A DNA stretch of 64,000 nt from positions 992,001 to 1,056,000 of the forward strand of contig WAID01000002.1 in the NCBI GenBank assembly GCA_016584495.1, read 5' to 3'. Position 1 is the first letter of the stretch, and the number at the start of each line of letters is the position of its first letter. The position numbers and the translations under genes are program-made. The notes beneath the pieces are model-generated. The model worked only from the letters and a program-made list of their open reading frames with translations. It had not been told where the DNA came from and made no database searches. Shown here in pieces: positions 22,151 to 33,871 of this stretch. This DNA comes from Celoporthe dispersa (lineage: Eukaryota; Ascomycota; Sordariomycetes; Diaporthales; Cryphonectriaceae).

Positions 22151-24183
22151 ACGGCGTCTGGCCATCTCTGACACCTGCTTAGTCAAGTTCGGCGCATAGA
22201 CGCCCAGATCGACCGGATCCTCTTTCATCCCCTCGTGGAGTCGGAGGACAGGTTCGCCGTCGAGGAGCAGGACGATGGAGAGACCGAGGGCGGTACGCGC
22301 AGCACGGTCACGGCCGACTTCTCCTCGCCCAGGGTCAATGACCTGCTGCGGATCGTCAAGAGGCTGTCCAGCACCTCTACCGCCGTCCTGCCCGCGGCCC
22401 AGATCAGAGATCTCCTCCGCGACTCTGGTCTCGCCACGGCCGACGAGCAGCATGTCCTCGAGGCCAAGAGCCAGTATGAGTCCGAGGTGGAGTGGCTGCT
22501 GGTCAGCAAGGCCACGACCCAGATCTACGGCCTCATCCTGAACACCCTGCTGGACGACATCATCCCGCTCAGCCAGGACATCTGGTACTGGGACCAGGTC
22601 CTCGGCTCGTACACCTACAGCGGCCTGTACGCGGTGCAGACCTCGCCGCTGCGCTGGTGGGCGTGGGCCGGGGACATCTACCACGAGAGCTCGGTGCGCT
22701 CGACATTCTCGCAGCGGTCCAGCCTCCTGGGCAGGTCGCCGCAGCTCTCGACCGACAGCATCTCGAGCAGGTGGCGGCGGTTCTACGGCATCGTCCGGGA
22801 CACGGTCACCGAGAGGTCGCTCAAGGACGTGCAGCACAGGATGTTCTCCACCGTGTCCCTGTGCCGGTCCGAGGCCAGGCAGAAGCAGAACCAGCTCAGG
22901 AGGCTGCGCGAGATGACGGCCAGCGGCCTCGGGGTCCTGATCGACGAGGGGCTGAGCTTCGGCATCGACGAGGACAAGAGCGACGTGCACTACCACGGCA
23001 TGGAGTGGAAGGGCGTGGTCGAGCGGAGCGTGGCCCTGATGGACATGGTCCTGCGGGACGTCGCCGACCTGGACCGCGGCGTCTCGGAGTTCGAGGACAA
23101 GGTCTTTGCCGGGGTCGAGCAGGACCCGGACCTGTCCATCCACGCGGAGGACATGGTCAGCAAGCCTGCCGTGATGGCGCGGCGGCTCCTGTTCCTGCTG
23201 GAGGCGCGCATCCCGGCACACCTCGCGGCGACGAGCAGGGTCGTCCGGGCCAGCGGCCGGCCGTCCCGCCTCGTCAGGTACTGGCTCCCTGCCGGCATCC
23301 TCCTGGTCTCCTCGTCGACCATCCTCCGCGTGCTCATCAACCGCAAGGCGGACATTGTCGAGTGGATCCGCGACCTCGGCGTGACGGCCCGTGACTTTTG
23401 GTTCAACTGGGTGGTGGAGCCCGTCCGCAAGGTCATCGGCACCATCCGGCACGACTCGCAGTCCGAGATCGCCATCATGAGCCGCGACAGCCTCAGGGCC
23501 GACCGCGAGAGCCTGGAGCGCATGGTTGTCGACTTTGCCGTGGACAAGCCCGCGCTCGCAGGCGCCACCGCCCCTCTGTCCGAGGCGCAGATTGCCGACA
23601 TCCGCGCCAAGGTCAAGGAGGGTGATGTCACGCCGGTGCTCAGGGCCTACGAACAAGACCTCCGGCAGCCCTTCGTCGGCGCCGTGCGCGGTGACCTGGT
23701 CCGCAGCCTGCTGATCCAGGTGCAGAAGACAAAGGTCGACCTCGAGGTTGCCATCTCGGGCATCGACGCGCTGCTCAGGTCACAGGAGCTCGTCTTCGGC
23801 TTCGTGGGCCTCACGCCCGGCATACTCGTCTCGGTCGCGGTCCTCTCCTACCTCCGCGGCATGCTGTCCAGCAGCCGCAGGGGGCGCGGCGGCACGGCGA
23901 GCGGGCGGGCCGGTGCGTGCGGACACTGCGCAGCATCGACCGCATCTTCAGCGAAGCCACACCCAGCCAGAACAACCTGCTCTCGTACAAGGACCACGGC
24001 CTGCTCGTCACGGAGGTGCACATCCTCCGCAACCTGGTCGGGGCGGGACGGCTGATGCCGAGGGAGATGGAGGGGGAGTTCCTGGAGGACCTGGATGACC
24101 TGGCGAACGGCAAGGGGATCCAGATCCAACAGAGGGCCCTGGAGAGGATCCGGTGGGCCTATGCCAGATGGCTGCAGACCTGA
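21921..24183 (+). CDS. nca2: Nca2 family mitochondrial protein
   Basis: In yeast Nca2 influences expression of the mitochondrial ATP synthase subunits 6 and 8. Exon 1 is only 17 nt (21921-21937, MSIVA); a 245-nt intron follows and exon 2 runs from 22183, opening with QVRRIDAQIDRILFHP. About 672 residues. Two hydrophobic segments are visible, WLPAGILLVSSSTILRVLI in the middle and GFVGLTPGILVSVAVLSYL toward the end, consistent with a mitochondrial membrane protein. The C-terminal block RTLRSIDRIF, NNLLSYKDHGLL and ERIRWAYARWL is highly conserved in Nca2. One G is missing in GGGGG at 23880-23884; adding it joins the two frames. Confidence 0.9.
22113..22150. repeat. CTG trinucleotide tract in the NCA2 intron
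   Basis: About twelve CTG units inside intron 1 of NCA2, about 30 bases before the acceptor. It is expected to be length-variable between strains. Confidence 0.85.
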
Positions 24184-24685
24184 GTCACTATAAAAGAAAA
24201 AAAATAAAAGTGGAGGAAACATCTTGGATGATGATGATGATATTGTTGTTGTTGTTGTTGCTGCTGCATCAAGTATGGCGCATGGGTTATGGTGTGTGTG
24301 TATTACAGCTAAACCAGACCAAGAACCTCTTGTCTAGAATAGATCCAGATCTACCTGCTCCTTACGATACAGACAGCAATCCCGTCCATCGTCATTGTTC
24401 CACGTCGTTCCCGAGGCCTGCCCGAGATGGGAACGCGCCCCTGGGGATGACCAGGAGATGTCAAGCGCGCGACAAGTAGGCCCCCCTGCAGATGGCCATC
24501 TTGGAAGATCTGAAACGTCGCTCCAAACTCTGGTTCTTGTGGGGAATAAAGCAAGAGGGAAAGAGAAAACCTAATCTGAGTTGTGAGTGCTAAGAATGAA
24601 AGGGAAAAGAAAGAAAAAGAGAAGGAAAGAAAAAGGTCTCGGGCTAGATCTGTCCGATTTCCAGGGTGTATAGGGAGTCGGTTCT

Positions 24686-24737
24686 CTTACTCAGTGGCAC
24701 CCTTACTCAGTGGCACCCTTACTTAGTGGCACCCTGT
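24686..24737. repeat. 16-bp minisatellite, about three copies
   Basis: The unit TTACTCAGTGGCACCC occurs three times in a row, the third with one change (TTACTTAG). It lies downstream of NCA2. Confidence 0.85.
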
Positions 24738-24961
24738 AGCACAATCTGTACAGCAGTACGTACCCTCTGTGGCGCGGCAGACTGGCTCCTCCCGGCACGC
24801 CCTGGCTTTCCTTGGGGTAGGGGAAAGTGACACGCCTCGGCGCCGTAAAGAACGCCACTCCCTCCACTACCACCACCGTACATAGGCACAACGACACCAC
24901 CTGCCGAACTTGCACCACGACCACCGCTGCCGTCATCCTTCCCGCCTCGTGTCCCTCTGTG

Positions 24962-24968
<7 letters not shown>

Positions 24969-24993
<25 letters not shown>
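24969..24993. repeat. CT dinucleotide microsatellite upstream of SEC4
   Basis: About twelve CT units followed by a short GT run. It lies in the presumed SEC4 promoter or leader, where CT-rich tracts are common in filamentous fungi. Confidence 0.85.
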
Positions 24994-25375
24994 TTCTGTG
25001 TGTGTATGCGCCTCTCACAAGATACGCAACCCACGCCGGCGACCTGCACAGACGACTCTGGCCGAAGAACAGCTTGCCTGGGGCGTGTTCAGGCGGACAG
25101 CGAGGGAGCCAGCTAGCAACAACAACACATCCGGCACCGAACCCCAAAAAAACCCACTTTATCGACCAGGCCCATCCTGCCCATCCTGCCCATCCACTTG
25201 ACCGCGCAAGCCCAGGTTCACCGTCCTCCAAGGCGTCCGTCTGTGTCTATCCGCCCAGCGACCATCTCGACGACTCTCCTACCCTCCCTCTCCCCTCCTC
25301 AACACCACACTCCGAACGATCCGTGATCTCCCTGGCTCCCCCGGCATCCCCAGCGGTGCCTGAACAGCCTTCATC

Positions 25376-26476
25376 ATGTCGAGCAACAGGAATTATGACT
25401 TCTTGGTACGTGTCCCTCCCCCGCGCCTGTTTCTCGCCCCGCCGCCTCGAAAGAGCCACGTTCTACTCGGATGCAGGCCCGCGCTGCGACGAGCGTGCGC
25501 CATGATCCCCTCCGTCTCAATCTGTTCTGTTCTCCCGTCCACAAGAGGACGGTCAACATCTCCCGAGCCCACGATTAGACGGTCGCTCCCTCCCCCCCTC
25601 CCCCCTGGGCCCCCACCATCATCGACCATGCAGCGCGAGGACGTCCAACATGCTGACCGTGTCTCTCCTGAGCAGATCAAGCTGCTGCTGATCGGCGACT
25701 CGGGCGTGGGCAAGTCGTGCTGCCTGCTGCGCTTCAGCGAAGACTCCTTCACGCCCTCCTTCATCACCACCATCGGCATCGACTTCAAGATCAGGACCAT
25801 CGAGCTCGACGGCAAGCGCGTCAAGCTGCAGATCTGGGATACCGCCGGCCAGGAGCGCTTCCGCACCATCACGACCGCATACTACCGCGGCGCCATGGGC
25901 ATCCTACTCGTCTACGACGTCACGGACCAGAGGTCCTTTGAGAGTACGTCTACTTCCTTGCTGCTGCTGCCGCTGCTGCCGCTCCTCCTTCTCTTTCGCC
26001 TTCCTTCCTGGTTTGGACTTCTACCCTCCTACACCGCCACACCAGTGGGCCCCCCACCTCCCCCTCCCCTTTCTACACCACACGTTGCAAGCAGAGCAAG
26101 CAAGGGCCATGTGACTGACCGTGCTCTTACCATTTTTTTCTTCTTCCCCTGCACAACAGACATCCGCACCTGGTTCGCGAACGTAGAGCAGCACGCCACC
26201 GAGGGCGTTAACAAGATCCTGATCGGCAACAAGTGCGACTGGGAGGAGAAGCGCGCCGTGTCCACCGAGCAGGGCGAGGCCCTCGCCAAGGAGCTCGGCA
26301 TCCCCTTCCTCGAGGTCTCCGCCAAGAGCAACATCAACATCGACAAGGCCTTCTACAGCCTCGCCTCCGACATCAAGAAGCGCATCATCGACACCTCCAA
26401 GAACGACACCACCGCCGGCGGCAGCGGTGTCAACGTGGGCGGGGACGCGGGCAACGCCTCCAGCAAGTGCTGTTAA
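25376..26476 (+). CDS. sec4: Rab GTPase Sec4 (Rab8 type)
   Basis: Sec4 drives docking of post-Golgi vesicles with the exocyst, so it is needed for polar growth. Exons 25376-25405, 25676-25943 and 26160-26476 give 204 residues. All GTPase motifs are present: GDSGVGKS (about 17-24), TTIGIDFKIR as effector loop, WDTAGQE, NKCD and SAK. RabF motifs IGIDFK and YYRGAMGI are typical of the Rab8/Sec4 group. The C-terminus ends in CC for double geranylgeranylation. Both introns join exactly in phase and no frame break is seen here, unlike many neighbours. An open frame continues through the introns but lacks sense as Rab sequence. Confidence 0.95.
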   Translation: MSSNRNYDFLVRVPPPRLFLAPPPRKSHVLLGCRPALRRACAMIPSVSICSVLPSTRGRSTSPEPTIRRSLPPPLPPGPPPSSTMQREDVQHADRVSPEQIKLLLIGDSGVGKSCCLLRFSEDSFTPSFITTIGIDFKIRTIELDGKRVKLQIWDTAGQERFRTITTAYYRGAMGILLVYDVTDQRSFESTSTSLLLLPLLPLLLLFRLPSWFGLLPSYTATPVGPPPPPPLSTPHVASRASKGHVTDRALTIFFFFPCTTDIRTWFANVEQHATEGVNKILIGNKCDWEEKRAVSTEQGEALAKELGIPFLEVSAKSNINIDKAFYSLASDIKKRIIDTSKNDTTAGGSGVNVGGDAGNASSKCC

Positions 26477-27581
26477 GCCGGCACGGAGACCAGCGGACCA
26501 GCCTAACAGGGAAGAAGAGAAGAGGAGGGCAAGGTATTGATGGACGAGAGGGGTTGCCTGGGCCGACGACTTCGACGACGACCCCTTGCCCCTCGTTAAT
26601 TTTCTCGGGAGGCTTTCGCATATTACGAACGGGATGAGGCGGATTTAGGTCCAAGACAACTGGCATTACAGGGTCGATGCATTACAACAGCACGAAAGAA
26701 GAACAGGCACGGGATTACGTCGCATATGGCTCAAACACCTTATTATATCCATGGAAGAGAGAAAAAAAAACATATCGGGAAGAAGGAGGGGATGACGGAT
26801 GGTTATACCGCATCCGGTTTCGGGGGAGCCGTGAAGTGTTAATGCTTCCTCCAGGTTGGTACAGGAAGAGGAGAGGACGGCGAGTTCCACCAGATCGGGC
26901 TGGTCAGCCAGATGACTGGACAGAGGGACGGATTGGCAGGGTGGTGAAGACGAAACAATAACAACACCACATATAGGTCTTTTTGGACGGTGGCAGAAGG
27001 AGGAGTTTAACCTTCAGAAAGCAACCCACCCCGTCCTTTTCATAGAGCAGTGAACGAGCAGAGAGAAGCGGCCTTTTTATGTTTTTTTATTTTCCCCCAC
27101 CCCCCCCCTTTTTTTTTTATTTTACTGTTTTTTTCTTTTTGTTCATGTTATGGCGGAGGTAAACCGGAACGTGCAAATATTTTGGAATCAAAGGAGTTTT
27201 AAGTGGCTATCTGTGGATTGCAAATACAACTTTGTTATAAAACCAAAAAAAGAAAAAAAAATGACTTGATGACTCGATCGTATTTCGTTTTGAGGATTTG
27301 CCATGGCCGAGGAAGTAAGTAAAGAGTGACGAATGGGACGGGACGCTTTTTGTGTAATTGCCATGAGATAGAAGACATGGAATATTTGGCCTCACCAAGA
27401 GTAAGGCAAGTATATGTGTAGATTTATGGCAGAGATGTTCTTGTTCATGGGATATCTACACACCTGTGTCGTGTATATATCTTTGTTTTATTGCTTTGTA
27501 GGATACCACACGACCCCCAATCCCCCCTCCCCGGGTGTTAAATACTACTACCACACACACATACACGCACATGTACACAAA
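26477..27581. other. Convergent intergenic region SEC4 / RRM-like gene
   Basis: 1.1 kb, clearly AT-richer than its surroundings, with long T and A runs near 27080-27270. It should hold two 3' UTRs. No gene seen. Confidence 0.6.
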
Positions 27582-30502
27582 CTACATCAGCGCCACGGCA
27601 TCCACAAGCACGGTTCGCCCCAGCTCCGCGTCGTAGATGGGCCGCTTGTGCCAGCACCTGACGAACCGCCGCGCGATGGCGCGCTGCTTGAACGTCAACA
27701 CGAACCGGTGGAATCTCTCGTCGGCCTGGCACGCGCCGCCGCCGCCGCCGTCGTCTTCCCTCTCGCGGGGGCCTTCTTCGTCCTGACTTGGAGGCAGGTC
27801 TAGCTCTGCCAGGGACGTCGTATCGGTAGATGGGCCGCCTGCCACCTCGGCCTCGTCAAAGTCCTCGTCCTGGAGAGGTGCGTCTACCGTCTCCGTCATC
27901 ACCTTGATCTCCTGCCCCTCGGTCACGGCCTTCACCCGTACCGGCCGGATGCCCTCGCGGAGGTTCATCAGCGCCCACGGCGTGCCCTCTCCCGCCCGTC
28001 GTCCCGCAGTGTCAGCCAGAGCTCGGCCGCCGTCAGCCCGCCCCTGGAGGCACTGCCGCCGCCGTCAATGGATATCAACACCTTGGCGGGCGTCTCGGCC
28101 TCTGGCCGTAGGGATTGGACCACGTCGGCGATGTTTGTCTTGGACGCAATCTGCCCGACCATCTGGGTAGTCCACATGCGGACGCTGATGCGCAGCGGGG
28201 CGGCGGGCGGACAGATCGTGAAGGACTGCACGGCAGCTCTCTCCTCGTCGGTGAGGAAGGGCTGTGGGTTCGCAGGCGCGGCGTCGAGAGGCCCGCGCGC
28301 GGGTGTGCGCCCGGATTGGGTGGCCGAGTGCAACAGGCGCCTGCTGAGCTCGTGCAGCCGCTTGACCTCCTCGGCATAGGCGACTGCGGGGGGCCGCGAG
28401 TGGAACATGAGGAAGTACTGGCCAACGGGCTCGTACGTCAGAGGGTCGCGCGCCTGAACTACCTTCACGAGGCCACCGGCCCAGCCCTCAACGTATTTGC
28501 CTTCTGGGATGACTCGGTAGAAGTCGGTGTCGACGAGCGAGTTGCTCACGCCCGAGACGACGACCACGGTCGAGTGCGAGCCATACTTGCCTGCTTCAGG
28601 CGCCGAGGTATGTTCTCGGTCCTCCTCCGGGATCCAATTGCGCACTTCGTTTCGCAGAGAGACGAGTAGCGGTGCATCGGGCTTGGCCTGGGGATACCCA
28701 GGGCTCTCTCCGGGTTCGCCTCTCTTCGCAGCTTCCGGACTAGGTGGCGGTGGTGGCTGGTCAGGGAAGAGCTGTTTGTATATAGAGCTATAGGCTTGCC
28801 GCGGTTTTGCAGAAATATCGATGAAGTATTTGGCTCTCGGATCAACGTCACTACCCATTTCTGAAGGGCGAGCTCTTGGGCCTGTAGGGGCCGGGTTCAG
28901 GCTCCTCCTCTTATGTTCGGACTCCTCGGGAAATAGCATCTTGAAGATGGAGTGTACTGTGTCCGATGCGGTACCGGATTCAACGCCGGTGTTCAGGGAG
29001 CTCTGCTCGATCTCGCCTGGTACTCTGAAGCTGCTGCGCATTCGCTCGTTCAAGCCGAAATCTGAGTCTTTTGCATTGGGGAGGGGTCGAGTTCCTCCCA
29101 AAGATAGATGTTGAAACTGCTCCGGTTGGAAATCCGTGCTCGCTGGTGACTTCTCGAAAGGCAGCCAGTTACGCCGCATATCGAAATTAATGTCCTTTTG
29201 AGACTTCTGGGGTTCGAAAGACCGAGAAGAGTACGCAGACAGAATCGTCCTCTCGTGTTGGTGGCCAGGACGAGGTAGTCCAACAGGTCTGCCTCCTAAG
29301 ACAGGCTCCTCAGCCAATGCGTGGGAGACGGCATTTGGAGAGTCAGCTTCAGTGGCATCACTCGCAGATTCTGCAAGATCGGCCACCCTGGACGTCGTAG
29401 CAGACTGTGTGGGTGTGGTGTTGGCTGCTTGTGCCTCTGCAGGTGCCTCATCCCAGGATTTGAAGCCTAACCTTCGAGCTATTGCTCGCTTGACATCGGT
29501 GGGCTTGCGGGACACGTCTATCCCAAGTCGGTCTGCCGTGGCTCGTAGCTGCGCATCCAGGAGCGGGGATGGCTTCTTGTCGGCAGTCGGCACCTTCGCA
29601 TGGTCCCGGGGCTTGCCCTGATGTGCCTCACCGGTGTCGCCACGACGTTGGAATGCTGCTTGTGCTTTGGCAGAAGCTCCCACATCCCAGAATGGCTTGC
29701 GCCCGGCCATTCGCAGATCCTGGTATATGGGAACGGGCTTTCTGGGGACTGGCACCGCTTGACGCTGTTTGGGAGCAATATTCTTTTCGGGGGCCCGGAC
29801 CTTGCGCCACATCTGTGTCCTGTCACTTTGCGCTTCAGCAGAGGTCTCAGGCCTGCGCCCGACCCTGGCCAAATCGAGATGTGAAGGGCAAGGTCTCATG
29901 AGACGCCCTCGTAACTGATCCTCCATTGCGGTCTCGGCAGCCTCCAGGCTGGATTTTGAAAATGCGAGTCTCTCGGGGCGTCTGAGATCCTGTTGGCGCC
30001 CCTCTCGTTGTCCTCCGAGGGCCGGTGCAGATGGGTCCAGTCGTGCGTGGTAAAGCTTCTCGACGACGGGCAGCGCTCCGTGGCCGGTATGCCGGTGATT
30101 GGGGATCTGGAATCTGTTCTGGCTGGGATCCTCGTCGAGGAAATAATCCTTGCCCGCAGGTGTGTATGTCCGAAAACTGCGTTGTTCGCCCGCCAGGGTG
30201 TGTATCTCCTGTCGCGCCTCTTCCACCAGGCTTAGTTCTTCTCTTCGGCGCTCCTGGGGCTTGCCTCCCTGCTCCCAGACCGGGAGCTGCTCTTCCAGCG
30301 CTTGAGCGAGGGCTGAATGGTCAGTGCCATAACTGTCGGTGAGGATAGGAGGGGTCGTGGTTGTCGAGGTCGAGGGGGACGAGCTGCTAGAGTAAGCTGC
30401 TGCCACGACAAGGGCGGCCCTCGTGGGTGGTTTTGTTGCTGTGGTCCTCCATCGTGGCAATGGAGACTGCGACACGGACAGTCGCCTACCACGCAGCATC
30501 AA
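27582..30502 (-). CDS. Large probable mitochondrial protein with RRM-like segments, function unknown
   Basis: About 973 residues as one exon once a missing base is allowed for at 27991-27993 (CCC on the plus strand should be CCCC). The first 45 residues are rich in Arg, Ser and Ala without acidic residues (MMLRGRRLSVSQ...), as in mitochondrial presequences. The middle is disordered, with a repeated basic motif. Toward the end, VVVVSGVSNSLVDTDFYRVI and GQYFLMFHSRPPAVAY look like the RNP2 and RNP1 strands of an RRM fold, and a second such half may be RFHRFVLTFKQRAIARRFV near the C-terminus. I do not recognise the ortholog. A role in mitochondrial RNA handling is a guess from the fold only. It is divergent from AFG2. 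Confidence 0.75.
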
Positions 30503-31199
30503 TGCAACGCCCCTGCTATGATTGCCTCATCCGTGGTTCTTCGAAAGCGCCCTTGAAGTAGGGCATTAGAGGTTTGCTGTTGGTTCGACGTCGTCGTCGT
30601 TGTTGGCACTGCTGCTGCTGTTGTCGTCGCAAGCTGTGGAACTTTGCAGCTGCCTCTGGGGAAGAAGAACGCAGCGGAAAAGTTGGAGACGTCGGAGCAG
30701 GGATCCTGTACTGGCCCATGTCAGGCCGACCGGGAGGTAACCCGGCTGTACTGCCATGTACTATGTACCACAATAATACTCGAATCTCAACGAGACCGCT
30801 CGATCTCGCCTGTTCATTTGAGGTTCATTGCTTTGTGGAAATTCACCCCAAGGAAGAGAGAGAAAGAAAAACGAAGAAGGAACCAAAAAATATCATTCAA
30901 ATATGCAGACAACAACCAATGTTTACAGTTCAGTTCTAGTTTTCCACAGCGGGTCATAGATACCGCCTGTACTTTTGGCAGTCTGTAAAGTGCACAGGGG
31001 TACGTACCGGGCGTGTAAGTGGTCCCCACCTGCCAGACTTGATATTTTTCGGTTCTTTCCATTGACAAAAAGATTTGTACACACGCGAGACACTCGTCGC
31101 ATTCTCATACTCACAGCCTTCTTGTCTGCCTTTTGACCAGAGCTTCCTCTATCCTACCTAACTCTGCTACACCTTCTTCAATGGACTTCCGTCTGTAAT
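30503..31199. promoter_or_regulatory. Divergent promoter region RRM-like gene / AFG2
   Basis: About 700 bases between outward-facing start codons. It contains a CTG/GTT-rich patch at about 30588-30630 and AT-rich sequence to about 31100. No defined element recognised. Confidence 0.5.
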
Positions 31200-33547
31200 A
31201 TGAAATTCATCGAGGTCAAAGTCAGGCCTATCCCCACAAACTCTTCTGACAAGGCGGCCGAGAAGTCGCTTAAGGGCGCCTCACGGATCTACGTCAACAA
31301 GGAGGTTCTCTATGAGCTGGTGGGGACAGCTCTCGAGAATGGAAAGCCATGCACCGTCGAGAAGACCCTGGCGGACGGCCAGGTGACCAGGCAGGAGGCA
31401 TCGTTGTGGGTGGCGGCCGATCCCAAGCTGAGCCGCGCCGTGGCGCAGATGAGCAAGGCGTACCAGGACGCTTGTGATTTCAAGCTGGGCGACCAGGTCA
31501 AGATCGTCTATACCGACGGCAAGACGATACCAGAAGCTGAGCAGGTCGTCCTGGAGGATGTCTCCGCAGACCTGCCCGCCATCAAGGAGGAAGACGTGTC
31601 CTTCTGGGAGAGGTCGGTCAGGGGCCACCTGATGGGCCTGGACCATGTCTTTTTCTGGCCTGACGCTCAAGAGGATCTTCGAAGACCAGACCTATCGGAG
31701 CTTCAAGATCTCCAGCGTCAACGGGTCAGGCGTGATCAACGCGCGCTTCCGCCCAGACTCGACAAAGGTCCAGGTCCGGACGGCCAGCGGGACTGGGGCG
31801 GCGGAGGGAACAGCTCGGCCAGCACGGTTGAGGGTGGACAGCATCCTGGGCCTTGAGCACCAGATACAGGAGCTGAACAAGCTCTTCCGAACATGGTCTG
31901 GGCAGCTGCGGTCTCGAGCGACGCCCAAGTCCTGTGGGATTGTCATCCACGGTGGACACGGGACTGGCAAGACCTTGTTCCTGAACCACATCACCCAGAG
32001 CGGCTGGGGCACCGTGCACCGGATTCAGCCCAGCGACAAGCTCTCGTCCATCACCGAGACGTTCCAGCGGGCAAGGGAGAGCCAGCCCAGCATCATCGTC
32101 ATGGACAGGTTCGAGCAGCTGATCGACAAAGACCGTAGCAACCGGAACGCAGTCATCCAGGCCGTCGGCGAGTTTCTGGACAGGCTGGCCGAGGATGCCA
32201 CGGCCAAGAACGAACGGCCCAAGGTCGTGGTCCTCGCAGCGTGCCTGGACTACCTGACAGATATGCCCCAAGACCTGACGGACATTGGGCGTTTCGAGAA
32301 GCACATCAATCTGCCTCTGCCGGACGCAAATCGAAGGAGGGCCATCCTGTCGAGCTTCGATATGCCTCTACCGCCGAGCCTGAGGGAAGAGATCCTGACG
32401 CGCTTGAGCGAGCGGACCCATGCGTATAACGGCAAGGACCTGGCGAAGCTGGCTGGAGAGGCCTCTGAGATGTGGGAGGCCAGGCTGGCGGAGCTCGAGG
32501 ACGCTGGGAAGATCATCTCATCAGAGGACGAGTCTATCTCTGAAACAATCCTCCTGCAAGCCATGCAGACCATTCGGCCCTCCGCAATGCACGACATCAA
32601 CCTGAAGCCACCACCAGTCCACTGGGACGATATTGGAGGGCAAGACGAGGTCAAAAAGTCTCTACAGGAAGCCATCTCCCTCGCCACGGTGAGTCTACCC
32701 TTATCCGATGACTGGTGTCTATTGTTATCTCGACTGACGCTTCCTCCCCCTCCCCCTCCCCCCTCCCCGGCAGGTCCCCAAGGACAAACTGCTCCGTTAC
32801 ACCCCCAACCCACCCAAGGGATTCCTCCTGTACGGCCCTCCAGGCTGCTCAAAGACCATGGCAGCACAGGCCCTGGCCACCGAAGCAGACCTCAACTTCT
32901 TCGCCGTCAAGGGCGCCGAGCTGCTCAACATGTACGTCGGCGAGTCGGAGCGCCAGGTCCGCCAGCTCTTCCAGCGCGCCCGCGAGGCCGCGCCCAGCAT
33001 CATATTCTTCGACGAGATCGACTCTATCGGTGGGCAGCGGTCCGGCTTCGGCTCGGGCGCGAGTAGTAGCAGTGGCGGCGGCGGCGGCAGCGGGCTGAAC
33101 GTGCTCACCACGCTGCTGAACGAGATGCAAGGCTTTGAGCAGACGCAGGGCGTGCTGGTTCTTGCCGCCACGAACCGCCCGCAGGCTCTCGACCCTGCAC
33201 TGCTGCGGCCGGGGCGGTTTGACAAGCTGATCTACGTGAGACCGCCGGACGAGCCTGCGCGCGTGGCTATCTTTCGCAAGTTCGTGGCCACCCGCAATGC
33301 TGCGCCGGATGTAGACGTCATGGGATTGGCGGCGGAGACGGAGGGGTTCTCCGGGGCAGAGATCGCGAGGATCTGTAGCGATGCAGGCTTGAATGCGTGG
33401 TGGAGGGACTCGAAGAGCGGGGAGGAGCAGGGCATTACCATGGAGGATCTGAGGCGGGAGATCAGGACGGCGCCTCGGATGATCACGTGCGAGATGTTGG
33501 ATGTGTATGAGGCTTGGGCAAAGAAGTTTCTCAAAGGGGCCGTTTAG
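31200..33547 (+). CDS. afg2: AAA ATPase Afg2/Drg1 (SPATA5 family), ribosome biogenesis
   Basis: This type II AAA protein releases shuttling factors from pre-60S ribosomes in the cytoplasm. Exons are 31200-32688 and 32774-33547, about 753 residues. An N domain is followed by D1 (Walker A HGGHGTGKT, about residue 250) and D2 (Walker A GPPGCSKT; Walker B IIFFDEIDS; sensor ATNRP; Arg fingers LLRPGRFD). GPPGCSKT with Cys-Ser is characteristic of the Afg2 subfamily. D1 is degenerate: Walker B reads IIVMDRFEQL, so the catalytic Glu is Arg, and the sensor-1 Asn is lost. A Ser/Gly-rich insert follows D2 Walker B. One extra T in TTTTT at 31650-31654 breaks the frame between GLDHVF and SGLTLKRIF. Confidence 0.9.
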
Positions 33548-33802
33548 GACAGCACATCTAGGTGGCCATAGATAAGAGGCCGGAAGATACCCCTAATCCG
33601 AGCTGATGATGCGCTCCGCATCACTGAACACGCACCTAGCAATCCCAGGATCCTCGTGGCTGCTTGGACCATTATCTTTACCTCTCTCACAGGTGATACG
33701 CACGACTTTCATGCGCCGATACTTTGATTTCCCAGAGCTTGATAGCATGTGTTGTCAGCTCCTTGCCACTGCCCGTCACACGTAGACAAGACCTCATCAT
33801 TC

Positions 33803-33835
33803 TCAGGATGGATCCTTCAGGTTGTCCGTTGCTAT

Positions 33836-33871
<36 letters not shown>

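Larger units (their letters stand above)
24184..25375. other. Intergenic region NCA2 to SEC4
   Basis: About 1.2 kb with no gene. It includes the NCA2 3' UTR, a 16-bp tandem repeat at 24686-24737, a CT run at 24969-24993, three copies of a CCCATCCTG unit at about 25167-25195, and a pyrimidine-rich stretch to 25375 that looks like the SEC4 leader. Confidence 0.55.

Noticed and set aside
22046..23656. 536-codon minus-strand open frame opposite nca2
   Set aside because: Antisense shadow of the conserved Nca2 coding exon; low-complexity composition rich in Asp, Val and Arg.
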